Source: an uncultured Collinsella sp. (lineage in GTDB: Bacteria; Actinomycetota; Coriobacteriia; Coriobacteriales; Coriobacteriaceae). From it: a DNA stretch of 23,887 nucleotides. Shown piece after piece: positions 13,763 to 22,327 of this stretch (position 1 is the first letter of the stretch; every line of letters begins with the position of its first letter). Below the pieces are notes generated by a model that was not told the DNA's origin, did no database searches, and was given only the letters and a program-made list of their open reading frames with translations. The position numbers and the translations under genes are program-made. Where the stretch lies: assembly GCA_900542635.1 (NCBI GenBank), contig UQOJ01000032.1, positions 1-23,887 on the forward strand. Reading direction: 5' to 3'.

Positions 13763-15991
13763 ATGGAGCAATCGAGCCTGTTTGGTGACGGCGTGGACAT
13801 CGATACCGAAACGCCCGCGAGCGCGGACACCGCCGCACCCGCCGATGCCCGTGCCCGGGCGGCAGCGCGTGCGGCCGAGCTGCGCCACGAGCTCGACTAC
13901 CACGCCTATCGCTACTACATGCTCGACGCACCCGAGATCACGGACGCCGCATTCGACAAAATGCTCGTTGAGCTGCAGGAAATCGAGGCGGCCTATCCCG
14001 ACCTGGTGACGCCCGACAGCTATACCCAGCGCGTGGGCGGCTACGTGAGCGAGCAGTTTACGCCGGTCACGCACATGGCGCGCATGTATTCCATGGACGA
14101 TGCCATGGATCTGGACGAACTCGACGCGTGGCTCCAGCGCACTGAGGATGCGCTCGGCGCTGGTAGCGTCACCTATACCTGCGAGCTCAAGATTGACGGC
14201 TTGGGCGTGGCCCTTACCTACCAAAACGGCACCTTCGTACGCGCAGCCACACGCGGCGATGGCACCACGGGCGAGGACGTGTCGCTCAACGTGCGCACCA
14301 TCAAGGACGTGCCCATGCACCTGTCCGAGCCGGCGCTTGTCCACATGGGCGCCGACCGCGAGCGCACCATCGAGGTGCGCGGCGAGGTCTACATGCCTAA
14401 GGGCAGCTTTGTTCGTCTAAATGAAGAGGCCGATGCCGAGGGCCGCGACCCCTTCGCCAACCCGCGCAACGCCGCCGCCGGCAGCCTGCGTCAGAAGGAC
14501 CCCAAGGTCACGGCGCGCCGCGACCTGGCTACCTTTATCTATGCCATCGCCGATACCGATCCGCTGCACGTCCACAGCCAGCGCGAGTTCCTCGATTGGC
14601 TGCGTAGCGCCGGTTTTAGCGTCAACCCCAACGTGGCACGCTGTGCCACGCCCGTCGAGGTCCACGAGTTCTGTGCCCAGGCGCTTGAGCACCGCGGTGA
14701 CTTGGACTACGACATCGACGGCGTGGTTGTAAAGGTCGACAGCTTCCAGCAGCAGCTCGACCTGGGCTTTACCGCCCGCGCGCCGCGCTGGGCCATCGCC
14801 TTTAAGTTCCCGCCCGAGGAAAAGCAGACCGTCCTGCGCGAGATTCGCATCCAGGTGGGCCGCACCGGTGTGCTCACGCCGGTCGCCGAGTTCGATCCGG
14901 TGACGGTTGCCGGCTCCACCATCGCGCGTGCCACGCTGCACAACATCGACGAGATTCGCCGCAAAAACGTGCGCGAGGGTGACACTATCATCGTGCACAA
15001 GGCAGGCGACGTAATCCCGGAGGTCGTGGGCCCGGTGCTCGACAAGCGCCCGGCCGATTCGGTCGACTGGCGCATGCCCGAGGTCTGCCCCGTGTGCGGT
15101 AGCCCCGTGGTCCACGAGGACGGCGAGGTGGCCTACCGCTGCGTCTCCATCGACTGCCCCGCGCAGCTCAAGGAGCGCCTGCTCCACTGGGTGAGCCGCG
15201 GCTGCATGGACGTTGACGGCCTGGGCGACGAGATCGTCGACAAGATGATCGCCGCCGGCCTGATCCACGATGTCGCAGACTTCTACCAGCTCACGGTCGA
15301 TGACATCGCAGGGCTGGACACGGGCCGCGTGTATGCGAGCACCAATAGCAAAAAGGGCGTCAAGAAGGGCGACCCCATTCCGGTGGGCCTCAAGACGGCC
15401 GAGAAAATCATCGCCGAGCTCAACAAGTCCAAGAGCCAGCCGCTCGGTCGCGTGCTGTTTGCCCTGGGTATCCGCCATGTGGGCAAGAGCGTGGGCGAGG
15501 TCATCGCCGAGCGATTCCTGTCGATTGACAAGCTCATCTTGGCGAGCGAAGAGGACATCGCCGAGTGCGAGGGCATCGGCCCCAAGATTGCGGCGAGCGT
15601 CAAGCAGTTCCTGGCCGTGCCCGAGAACCTTGCCGTTCTGGAACGTCTGCGCCAAGCGGGCCTTTCGCTCGAGGTTGACTTGGGCGCCGCGCATGCGCAA
15701 GCTGCGGCCGACGCTGGCGTGGCGGGCGAGCTCGCCGACGCACAGCCGCTCGCAGGTCTGACCTTCGTGCTCACCGGCACGCTCGTCAACCGCACGCGCG
15801 ACGAGGCAGGCGCGGCGCTCAAGGTGCTCGGCGCCAAGGTTTCGGGCAGCGTGTCGAAGAAGACGAGCTATCTGGTTGCCGGTCCCAAAGCGGGTTCCAA
15901 GCTTACCAAGGCCGAGCAGCTGGGTGTACCCGTGCTGGACGAGGATGCGCTCGAGCAGATCCTTGCGACTGGTGAGGTGCCCCAGGCTTAA
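13763..15991 (+). CDS. ligA: NAD+-dependent DNA ligase
   Basis: A 742-residue LigA, which seals nicks in replication and repair by NAD+-driven adenylation. Domain Ia starts around residue 30 ('RHELDYHAYRYYMLDAPEIT'), and the adenylation motif KIDG has the nucleophile K143. The OB fold holds 'RTGVLTPVAEFDPV' and the four-Cys zinc finger is 'CPVCGSP...YRCVSIDCPAQ'. Helix-hairpin-helix repeats ('ALGIRHVG', 'CEGIGPKIAAS') and a C-terminal BRCT domain ('LAGLTFVLTGTL') follow. It is about 70 residues longer than E. coli LigA: an acidic N-terminal tail, a basic insertion around 'STNSKKGVKKGDPI' in the HhH region, and an Ala-rich linker before BRCT. The ATG at 13763 has AAGGAG upstream; an in-frame start at 13700 lacks one. 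Confidence 0.97.
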   Translation: MEQSSLFGDGVDIDTETPASADTAAPADARARAAARAAELRHELDYHAYRYYMLDAPEITDAAFDKMLVELQEIEAAYPDLVTPDSYTQRVGGYVSEQFTPVTHMARMYSMDDAMDLDELDAWLQRTEDALGAGSVTYTCELKIDGLGVALTYQNGTFVRAATRGDGTTGEDVSLNVRTIKDVPMHLSEPALVHMGADRERTIEVRGEVYMPKGSFVRLNEEADAEGRDPFANPRNAAAGSLRQKDPKVTARRDLATFIYAIADTDPLHVHSQREFLDWLRSAGFSVNPNVARCATPVEVHEFCAQALEHRGDLDYDIDGVVVKVDSFQQQLDLGFTARAPRWAIAFKFPPEEKQTVLREIRIQVGRTGVLTPVAEFDPVTVAGSTIARATLHNIDEIRRKNVREGDTIIVHKAGDVIPEVVGPVLDKRPADSVDWRMPEVCPVCGSPVVHEDGEVAYRCVSIDCPAQLKERLLHWVSRGCMDVDGLGDEIVDKMIAAGLIHDVADFYQLTVDDIAGLDTGRVYASTNSKKGVKKGDPIPVGLKTAEKIIAELNKSKSQPLGRVLFALGIRHVGKSVGEVIAERFLSIDKLILASEEDIAECEGIGPKIAASVKQFLAVPENLAVLERLRQAGLSLEVDLGAAHAQAAADAGVAGELADAQPLAGLTFVLTGTLVNRTRDEAGAALKVLGAKVSGSVSKKTSYLVAGPKAGSKLTKAEQLGVPVLDEDALEQILATGEVPQA

Positions 15992-16010
15992 GGCATCAAT
16001 AGTCAAATTG

Positions 16011-16050
16011 AAGAACCGCCCGGAAGCACGATGCCTTCCGGGCGGTTCTT
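16011..16050. terminator. Bidirectional terminator between ligA and the MerR gene
   Basis: A perfect 16-bp stem (arms 16011-16026 and 16035-16050, starting AAGAACCGCC) with an 8-nt loop. ligA and the regulator converge here; the outer arm overlaps the regulator's stop codon. Confidence 0.85.
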
Positions 16051-16897
16051 ACTTTGCTGGGGTAACGGGCACCGTAATCTGCGTCACGTAGGTTGTGGGA
16101 TCGTCGCTAATGATGTCGTCGATGAGGGCAATCTCGCGTGAGGGCCCGGCGGGTGTCAGGTTGTGTTTGTGCATATAGCCGAGTAGCTGCTCATAGCGCG
16201 GGCCTGCTTGCCCGTGCGTGCCACGGAAGCTTGTGGTCAGGCAGCGCGCGGCGGGCCGCACCTCGACGTCGCCCACGTATTCATCGGTGTCATCGAGCAG
16301 TAGAAAGACCTCGTCGTAGCCATCAAAGTCGCCGGCGGCCAGGCGCTCGGCGCTAATCCCAACGCCCAAGTTGCCCAGAAAGACAAAGGTCTCGTGCTGG
16401 CCCTTCTGCAGTTGACGAATCTGCCACTCCAGCGCATAGGCGTCGGTAGGGTTGACGCGTTCGCGCAATACGGCGCAGCGAAGCTCGGGCGCATCGATTG
16501 TGCAAATGGTGTCGAGCTCGGTGTTCAAGGCATCGTGGAGCAGCGCAAGCCGGTTATCGATCTTGCGCGACACGCGCTCCAGCTCGCGGCGCTTGCGCTC
16601 GATGAGCTCCTGTTGCTGAGCCAGCTGCCGCTGCATAAGGTCCACGTCGCGCGTGGTCACAAACTCGCGGATCTGCGCCAACGGCAAGTCAAGAACACGC
16701 AGGTGGCTGATGGTGTTGAGGGTGGAGAGCTGCCGCGATCCGTAGTAGCGGTACCCACTCGCCGGATCGATGCGCGCCGGGTCCAGCAAGCCCATCTGCT
16801 CGTAATGACGTAGCGTACCCACACTCAGGTTAAACAGGCGTGCCACCTCTCCAATGCGGAGCAGGCCCTCAGTATGTTCACTTGGCATGTCGGTCAC
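16049..16897 (-). CDS. MerR family regulator with GyrI-like drug-binding domain (BmrR-like)
   Basis: A 282-residue regulator. The N-terminus is a MerR winged helix ('LLRIGEVARLFNLSVGTLRHYEQMGLLDPARID', 'YRYYGSRQLSTLNTISHLRVLDLPL' as landmarks), then a dimer coiled coil (about 90-125, rich in Q, E, R), then a GyrI/BmrR-type effector domain to the end. BmrR-like proteins twist an over-spaced promoter on binding lipophilic cations. The start is GTG at 16897 with AAAGGA 8 bp upstream; an ATG four codons in is possible. It lies 56 bp after the MATE gene on the same strand, so both are probably one transcript, with the regulator controlling the MATE promoter (18343-18373). Confidence 0.9.
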   Translation of the reverse strand: MTDMPSEHTEGLLRIGEVARLFNLSVGTLRHYEQMGLLDPARIDPASGYRYYGSRQLSTLNTISHLRVLDLPLAQIREFVTTRDVDLMQRQLAQQQELIERKRRELERVSRKIDNRLALLHDALNTELDTICTIDAPELRCAVLRERVNPTDAYALEWQIRQLQKGQHETFVFLGNLGVGISAERLAAGDFDGYDEVFLLLDDTDEYVGDVEVRPAARCLTTSFRGTHGQAGPRYEQLLGYMHKHNLTPAGPSREIALIDDIISDDPTTYVTQITVPVTPAK

Positions 16898-16953
16898 AGG
16901 ACCGTTCCTTTCGGTAAAAAGCAGGGGAGGGGCGCCAAGCTTGCGTCGCCCCG

Positions 16954-18300
16954 CTACGCCACTAACTTGTCAAAAGCCCCGCGCCGGTTGAGCACGGTAA
17001 ACGCGACAACACAGATGACTGCCGACAAAATCGATCCGCACGGCGAAGCGATGCCCATGGGAAACAGCGTGTTGGAATAGGCGTTCGACAGCAGCCACGC
17101 GCCCGGCACGCGAATGAGCGCCACGGCCAGCACGTTGTGCGCAAAGCCGATGTAGCTCTTGCCGTATGCAGCGAAAAAGCCGCTAAAGCAAATGTGGATG
17201 CCGGCAAAAATCGCGTCGAAAATATAACTGCGCATATAGCCGGTACCGGCCGCGACTACTGCAGGGTCCTTGGCAAAAAAGCCGATAAACGCCGGTGCCA
17301 CCAGCCACATCAGCACCGTGATCAGGCAGCCGTACACCACCGAGATCGTCATAGCGTCCTTGAGCACCTGACGCGCGCGATCGCCCTTGCCCGCGCCGGC
17401 GTTTTGCGCCGTGAGTGCGCTGACGGTGGCGCCCATGGAACTCGGCACAATGAATAAAAAGCTGATCATCTTCTCGACCAGGCCCACGGCGGCGGCGTCG
17501 ACGAGCCCTCGGTGGTTGGCGATAACGGTGATAAACATAAACGCCACCTGGATGCAGCCGTCCTGCACGGCCACGGGCACGCCGATTTTAAGAATGCTGC
17601 CGAGCACCTCGGGCTGGGGGCGCAGGTCGCTGCGCTTTACGTGGATGTTCGTGCGGCGGCTCTTGAGCCACACGAGCGCGAGGGCAACACTGGCCGTCTG
17701 GGCGGTCACCGTGCCGAGTGCCGCGCCCACGGGGCCGAGCCCCATGTGGCCGATAAATAGAAAGTCGAGTGCGATGTTGATGATGCATGCCACGCCGATC
17801 ACGTACATGGGCGAGCGCGAATCGCCCAGCCCGCGAAAGATGGCCGAAAGAATGTTGTACGCGGCGATAAAGGGAATGCCGACAAAGCAGATGCGCAGGT
17901 AGGCGGCGGTGCCTTCGACCGCCTCGGCCGGCGTGCCAATGAGCGCCACAATTTGCGGGCACAGTGCAAGCAGGATGGCGGCCAGCACCAGCGAGACGCC
18001 CATAAAGAGCGTGATGGTGTTGCCGATGGCGGTCTCGGCGCGGTCGAAGCGGCGTGAGCCCACGGCGTGGCCGACGACCACCGTGGTTCCCATGGCCAGG
18101 CCCACGAGCGCCACGGTGATCATATAGAGCGTCTGCGCGCCATTTGCCACGGCGGTGATGCCGGCGGCGCCGCTAAACTGCCCCATCATGTACAGGTCGG
18201 CCATGCCGTAGAGCATCTGCAAAAAGTACGAGAGCATATAAGGCAGGGCAAAGACCGCGATGGTCTTAAGGACATTGCCGCGTGTGAGGTCGTGTTCCAT
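16954..18300 (-). CDS. MATE family efflux transporter
   Basis: A 448-residue inner-membrane protein with about 12 predicted membrane segments in two repeats of six, as in MATE antiporters. It opens with 'GNVLKTIAVFALPYMLSYFLQMLYGMADLYMMGQFSG', the usual first-helix region, and has 'GDSRSPMYV' and the second-half 'MGATVSALTAQNAGAGKGDRA' loops. The family exports cationic drugs and toxic metabolites in exchange for Na+ or H+. Length is typical. The ribosome site before the ATG is weak (GAAAG, 9 or more bp away). It is the first gene of a two-gene unit with the BmrR-like regulator and is read from a MerR-type promoter. Confidence 0.95.
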   Translation of the reverse strand: MEHDLTRGNVLKTIAVFALPYMLSYFLQMLYGMADLYMMGQFSGAAGITAVANGAQTLYMITVALVGLAMGTTVVVGHAVGSRRFDRAETAIGNTITLFMGVSLVLAAILLALCPQIVALIGTPAEAVEGTAAYLRICFVGIPFIAAYNILSAIFRGLGDSRSPMYVIGVACIINIALDFLFIGHMGLGPVGAALGTVTAQTASVALALVWLKSRRTNIHVKRSDLRPQPEVLGSILKIGVPVAVQDGCIQVAFMFITVIANHRGLVDAAAVGLVEKMISFLFIVPSSMGATVSALTAQNAGAGKGDRARQVLKDAMTISVVYGCLITVLMWLVAPAFIGFFAKDPAVVAAGTGYMRSYIFDAIFAGIHICFSGFFAAYGKSYIGFAHNVLAVALIRVPGAWLLSNAYSNTLFPMGIASPCGSILSAVICVVAFTVLNRRGAFDKLVA

Positions 18301-18342
18301 AGGTGGGGTACTTTCTGGATTGGTTCGTTTGGCTACCAGTGT

Positions 18343-18373
18343 AGTGAAAACCCTACAACGATTGTAGAGTCAA
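18343..18373 (-). promoter_or_regulatory. MerR-type promoter with 19-bp spacer and dyad operator
   Basis: On the minus strand, -35 TTGACT (18373-18368) and -10-like TTCACT (18348-18343) are separated by exactly 19 bp. The spacer holds a dyad with arms ACTCTACAA and TTGTAGGGT (8 of 9 positions pair) around TCG, at 18370-18350. A long spacer with a dyad inside it is the hallmark of MerR-family activation. The cognate regulator is encoded at the end of the same operon. Confidence 0.75.
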
Positions 18374-18410
18374 GGTTTGTGTCGACAGTGGGGCGAAAAA
18401 AAGTGAGCCT

Positions 18411-18432
18411 GTATTCATTTCCATTTGAATAC
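18411..18432. repeat. Small inverted repeat
   Basis: GTATTCA (18411-18417) and TGAATAC (18426-18432) are perfect 7-bp arms around eight bases. It sits between the divergent MATE promoter and the 65-bp palindrome; its role is unknown. Confidence 0.35.
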
Positions 18433-18473
18433 GGACACGTGCCGTGTAGGCTTAGCGCCCCTCACCTCGCCTC

Positions 18474-18538
18474 AAACCATCACAACATTCGACGTTTTTT
18501 GCCAAAATCGGGAAAAGCATCGGATGTTGTGATGGTTT
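18474..18538. repeat. About 65-bp palindromic element, copy 1 (left of the nuclease-like gene)
   Basis: Arms AAACCATCACAACAT (18474-18488) and ATGTTGTGATGGTTT (18524-18538) are perfect 15-bp inverted repeats; pairing continues with few mismatches through a centre of CGTTTTTTGCC and GGGAAAAGC. A near-identical copy lies at 19716-19778 and a third arm at 23816-23836. Confidence 0.85.
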
Positions 18539-18639
18539 TTCTGCCACTCGATCGGGTGGAAACGCTTTCTTGCGCACGAAGGTGTGCGGACCCGTGGGCA
18601 GGGGAATAAGGTTGGTTATCCGACTCCATTGGAGGGCTC

Positions 18640-19677
18640 ATGGACCTGCCGATCGTCCTGTCCCATAAGACCGCCTGGCTGTACCACAACGTGGCGCGCC
18701 CGTCCGAGCCGCTCTCGCGAGCAAGCAGCCTATACGATGAGGACTCGTTTGCCAACGAGGCGGAGCCGACCGCGAGCCTGCCCAAATTGGGACTCGATGC
18801 CAAGGGGCTGAGGGCTTCAACGGCAGTTGGGATCGTTGCCGACTATCTGGTCTCGCTTGGTATTCCGCGAGAAGAGCTCGATCATATCGACACGCTCGTC
18901 AACTTTGATTTTGAGCGCTCGACGCCGGCTGGATTTAGGTGCCACGTGTTTGGAGCGCCGGTACCTCCAGGCCATCTTATTGAGGTGGCAGAGGGCCTTC
19001 TGGTGGTTGATGAGGCCATGTGCTTTGTCCAAGCGGGTTCGTGGATGAGCGAGCCCGAGCAGCTGGAATATGGCTACGAAATCTGCGCCCGATACCATTT
19101 GAATCATCTGTCGACAGGCGATTATATCGAGATGGGGCAGAGGTATACCGTTGCCGACTTGATTGCTTATTGCAATGAGAACCGATCTCGCCAGGGGGCT
19201 ATACGCGCGGCCGCCGTGCTCAAGCGCGTGCGCGATGGCGCGCGGTCGCCCATGGAGACGGCCACCGCAATCATGGTCGTAGCAAAATGTTCCCAGGGAG
19301 GGCTGGGATACGCCAAAATCGAGCTCAACCATCGGGTCGATGTTCCCAACGAGTTCAAGTATCTCGCAAAGGCCGGGTATTTCGAGATCGACGTATACGC
19401 GCCTGCGAGCGGAACGGGGATTGAATACAACGGCTCGGACCATCTTGATAAACAGCGCAGCGCGTCGGATGCGGAGCGTATGACCGTGCTGAGCGCGCTG
19501 GGCTTTAGGATGATCGTCCTCACCGGGACTCAGTTTGCCCATCAGCTGCAATTGCACCGGGCGATGAACGCCATCGCGCTCGCTATGGGTCTCAAGTGCG
19601 ACCGAAGCGAAGCATTCCAGAAACGTCAGAATGACCTGCGAGAATTCGTGATTCGACACTGGGGCGGCGGCCTTTAG
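18640..19677 (+). CDS. Hypothetical protein with a nuclease-like C-terminus (DUF559/Vsr-like)
   Basis: A 345-residue soluble protein whose family I cannot name with certainty. The N-terminus 'PIVLSHKTAWLYHNVAR' resembles the opening of AbiEi-like or restriction-associated proteins in Coriobacteriia. The C-terminal 100 residues have the order of a PD-(D/E)xK fold of the DUF559/Vsr kind: 'GYFEIDVYAP' (D about residue 252), 'GIEYNGSDH' (E about 262), then a helix with 'AERMTVLSALGFRMIVLTGTQF', the usual 'R...L...GWRVLRVT' pattern. The ATG at 18640 has GGAGGG 4 bp upstream. It stands alone between two copies of the same palindrome (18474-18538 and 19716-19778). GC content looks slightly lower than the flanking moa genes by eye, which would fit transfer. 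Confidence 0.7.
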   Translation: MDLPIVLSHKTAWLYHNVARPSEPLSRASSLYDEDSFANEAEPTASLPKLGLDAKGLRASTAVGIVADYLVSLGIPREELDHIDTLVNFDFERSTPAGFRCHVFGAPVPPGHLIEVAEGLLVVDEAMCFVQAGSWMSEPEQLEYGYEICARYHLNHLSTGDYIEMGQRYTVADLIAYCNENRSRQGAIRAAAVLKRVRDGARSPMETATAIMVVAKCSQGGLGYAKIELNHRVDVPNEFKYLAKAGYFEIDVYAPASGTGIEYNGSDHLDKQRSASDAERMTVLSALGFRMIVLTGTQFAHQLQLHRAMNAIALAMGLKCDRSEAFQKRQNDLREFVIRHWGGGL

Positions 19678-19715
19678 GGGCGTTTTGGTCCCTCTACGGG
19701 GTGCCGTGGGCAGGC

Positions 19716-19778
19716 AAACCATCACAACATTCGACGTTTTTCGCCAAAAACGGGAAAAGCATCGAATGTTGTGATGGT
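19716..19778. repeat. About 63-bp palindromic element, copy 2 (right of the nuclease-like gene)
   Basis: Arms AAACCATCACAACAT (19716-19730) and the partner ATGTTGTGATGGT (19766-19778). It differs from copy 1 by only a handful of bases over 60. Copies 1 and 2 are in the same orientation and bracket a single gene. Copy 2 also lies 133 bp before moaA. Confidence 0.85.
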
Positions 19779-19842
19779 CTGTGCTGAGGATGGGATTGGG
19801 AGGCCGGTCTTACTCGCAAAGGCCTTTCGTGTCGTACGCATG

Positions 19843-19870
19843 TCGACCCATTCTTTCCGTGCGGTACTAT
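19843..19870 (+). promoter_or_regulatory. Candidate moaA promoter
   Basis: TCGACC (19843-19848), a 16-bp spacer and TACTAT (19865-19870) form a moderate sigma70-type promoter 41 bp before the moaA GTG. No molybdenum-cofactor riboswitch fold is apparent in the short leader. Confidence 0.35.
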
Positions 19871-19910
19871 ATTCCCTGAAGAATAATGGCCTGTGCGAGG
19901 GGAGGACTGC

Positions 19911-20966
19911 GTGGACGGGCACGTGCAACATGACGGCTTTGGCCGCGATATCAACTACCTGCGCATTGCCGTTACCGACAAGTGCAATTTCCGCTGCATC
20001 TATTGCATGCCGGCCGATGGTGTGTCGCCCCGTGCACACGACGAGCTGCTCAGTGCCGAGGAAATCGCCCGCTTTGTGCGCTTGGTAGCGGGGGAGGGCA
20101 TTCGCCGCGTACGCCTGACGGGTGGCGAGCCGCTGGTCAGCCGCCGCATCATTCCGCTCATTCGCGACATCCGCGCGATCCCGCAGATCGAGGACATCTC
20201 GCTCACCACCAACGGCGCCCTGCTGCCCAAGCTGGCACCGCAGCTCAAAGATGCCGGGCTTAACCGCGTCAACATTTCGCTCGACACACTCGACCCTACG
20301 CTCTTTGGAAAGATCACGCGCCTGGGTCGACTCGAGCAGACCATGGCTGGCATCGACGCGGCGCTGGCTTGGGGCTTTGAGCCTGTTAAGGTCAACTGCG
20401 TTGTGGTGCGCCGGCTCAACCAGGATGTGGCGGCCCTCGCACGGCTGACCGTCGACCGCCCCATCCACCTGCGCTTTATCGAATACATGCCCATCGGCGA
20501 CGAGCGCACGAGCTCGCATTGCGCTGTGGACCCGCATGCGCCCGCGCTCAATCCCGAGCTGTGGGACACGAGCGACACCGTGCCGAGCGACGAGCTGCGG
20601 GCGCGCATCAATGCCGGGGCCGCCGCGGCGGGCCTGGGCGAGCTCGAGCCGCTCGACATCAACGACGCTCCTGCCGGCGCGGGCCCTGCGCGCTATTGGC
20701 ACTTTCCGGGTGCGGCGGGAACGGTCGGCTTCATTAGCGCCATGTCCAATCATTTTTGTGCGAATTGCAACCGTCTGCGCCTGACGGCCGATGGCAACGT
20801 GCGCCCGTGCTTGTTTAGCGATGCCGAGTATTCGGTGCGTGAGGCGCTGCGCCGTGGTGATGATATGCAGGTACTTTCGATTTGGCGCGATGCCGTGGCC
20901 CACAAACCGCAGGAACACGCGATAATTGAGGGCACGCAACGATTTATGTCCCAAATCGGAGGATGA
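19911..20966 (+). CDS. moaA: GTP 3',8-cyclase MoaA
   Basis: A 351-residue radical SAM enzyme that turns GTP into 3',8-cyclo-GTP, the first step of molybdenum cofactor synthesis. The SAM cluster motif CxxxCxxC is C25, C29, C32 ('DKCNFRCIYCMP'), with 'RLTGGEPL' after it. The C-terminal GTP-binding cluster has C283, C286 and C300 (CxxC-x13-C). The protein ends in the diglycine expected of MoaA. A GTG start at 19911 follows GGGGAGG with 5-bp spacing; an in-frame GTG at 19893 would lie upstream of that site. An insertion rich in Ala, Pro and Glu near residues 210-260 lengthens it. The moaC-mobB fusion follows 4 bp later. Confidence 0.96.
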   Translation: MDGHVQHDGFGRDINYLRIAVTDKCNFRCIYCMPADGVSPRAHDELLSAEEIARFVRLVAGEGIRRVRLTGGEPLVSRRIIPLIRDIRAIPQIEDISLTTNGALLPKLAPQLKDAGLNRVNISLDTLDPTLFGKITRLGRLEQTMAGIDAALAWGFEPVKVNCVVVRRLNQDVAALARLTVDRPIHLRFIEYMPIGDERTSSHCAVDPHAPALNPELWDTSDTVPSDELRARINAGAAAAGLGELEPLDINDAPAGAGPARYWHFPGAAGTVGFISAMSNHFCANCNRLRLTADGNVRPCLFSDAEYSVREALRRGDDMQVLSIWRDAVAHKPQEHAIIEGTQRFMSQIGG

Positions 20967-20970
20967 TCAT

Positions 20971-22269
20971 ATGGCCAAGAGCAGGTACGCCGATGCCACC
21001 AAGGCCGCTCGCAGGGCCGCGATGTCTGCCCACAAAGCCACGGCTGCGGCCAGCGATGCCGTTGCAGGCGCGCAGCCGTCTGCCAGCGTTGCCACCGAGC
21101 CCGCCCGTGACGCCCGTCGCGACGAGCTGACGCATGTGGACGCCAAGGGCGAGGTACGCATGGTCGACGTGTCCGACAAGGCCGAGACCCATCGCATCGC
21201 CATCGCCGAGGGCACCGTCCTCATGCACCCCGAGACGCAGGCCATGGTGCTGCAGGACCGCGCTAAAAAGGGCGACGTGCTTGCCTGCGCGCGCGTGGCG
21301 GGCATCATGGCCATCAAGCGCACGAGCGATATCATTCCCATGTGCCATCCGTTGCTCATTACCAAGAGCAAGTGCGACATTGCGCCCATCGCTGCGGCGG
21401 GGACGCCGGCCGAGGACGTGCCCGAGGGCTGGGCGCCGGCGCGCGCGGACGGGCAGGTTGGCTTTCACGTGCTGGTTACGGCGGGCGTGACGGGCAAGAC
21501 GGGTATCGAGATGGAGGCCCTGACCGGCGCGAGTGCCGCGTGCCTGACCATCTACGACATGTGCAAGGCGGTCGATCGCGGCATGGAGATCGTCGACGTG
21601 CGCCTGCTACACAAGGAGGGCGGCCGCTCGGGCGTGTGGGATCGTGCTGAGCGTCAGGCCGCTGCCGTTGAGTCCGTGGGAGCCGCGGGCGACGCACCCG
21701 CAAGCGCACCTGCCGCCGTCGCGCCTGCAGTTCCGGCCCCGGCCGTCCCCGCGATTGCGTTTATCGGCTACCAAAACTCGGGCAAGACCACGCTCGTTGA
21801 GAAGGTTATCGCCGAGCTCACCCGCCGCGGCCTGCGCGTGGGTTCGCTCAAGCATCATGGGCATCACGGCTTTGATATCGATGTGCCCGCTAAGGACACC
21901 TGGCGCCATCACCAAGCCGGATCCAAGCACGTGGGACTCATCTGCGCCACGCGCTGGGCGGAGTACGCCGACACACGCGAGGAGGACGAGATGCCCGCGC
22001 GCGAGCTGCTGTCGCGTTACAACGATGTCGACGTGGTGATCATCGAGGGCTACAAGACCGAGGGCTTCGACAACATCGTGGTCGCACGCTCCGGTGTCGA
22101 CCGTCTGCGCGGCAAGAGCTCGCTCGACCTGGTCGACGGTCACACGCTGGCCCTTGCCTGCAACGAGGCCCTGGCGCGTCAGGCCTTCGACGCCGGCTTT
22201 GCGACCCGAGCCATCAACATCAACGACGCCCGAGCCATCTGCGATCTTATCCAAGATCATCTGGCCTAA
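20971..22269 (+). CDS. moaC: MoaC-MobB fusion protein
   Basis: A 432-residue fusion of two molybdenum cofactor enzymes. An Ala-rich 50-residue tail precedes MoaC, which converts 3',8-cyclo-GTP to cyclic pyranopterin monophosphate; landmarks are 'THVDAKGEVRMVDVSDK', 'MCHPLLIT' (124-131), 'GIEMEALTG' (178-186) and 'YDMCKAVD' (K199). An extra dozen residues sit after 'TKSKCDI'. A Pro/Ala linker (about 232-260) leads to MobB, a P-loop GTPase-like partner of MobA, with GYQNSGKT (266-273), 'GSLKHHGHHGFDID' and 'VVIIEGYKTEGF'. The ATG at 20971 has GGAGGA 7 bp upstream, overlapping the moaA end. It forms an operon with moaA. I see no break in frame, so the fusion looks real. Confidence 0.95.
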   Translation: MAKSRYADATKAARRAAMSAHKATAAASDAVAGAQPSASVATEPARDARRDELTHVDAKGEVRMVDVSDKAETHRIAIAEGTVLMHPETQAMVLQDRAKKGDVLACARVAGIMAIKRTSDIIPMCHPLLITKSKCDIAPIAAAGTPAEDVPEGWAPARADGQVGFHVLVTAGVTGKTGIEMEALTGASAACLTIYDMCKAVDRGMEIVDVRLLHKEGGRSGVWDRAERQAAAVESVGAAGDAPASAPAAVAPAVPAPAVPAIAFIGYQNSGKTTLVEKVIAELTRRGLRVGSLKHHGHHGFDIDVPAKDTWRHHQAGSKHVGLICATRWAEYADTREEDEMPARELLSRYNDVDVVIIEGYKTEGFDNIVVARSGVDRLRGKSSLDLVDGHTLALACNEALARQAFDAGFATRAININDARAICDLIQDHLA

Positions 22270-22308
22270 AACCTGCCAAAAAGGGACAGGTTTATTTCGG
22301 CAGGTTTT
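22268..22308 (+). repeat. Palindromic GGGACAGG element, terminator-like
   Basis: AAAACCTGCC (22268-22277) pairs perfectly with GGCAGGTTTT (22299-22308), with AAAAAGGGACAGG in the loop side; it starts just before the stop of moaC-mobB. Part of it recurs at 3257-3278. The T-rich end would let it act as a terminator. Confidence 0.7.
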
Positions 22309-22327
22309 ATCTGGGCAAACGTCACTT

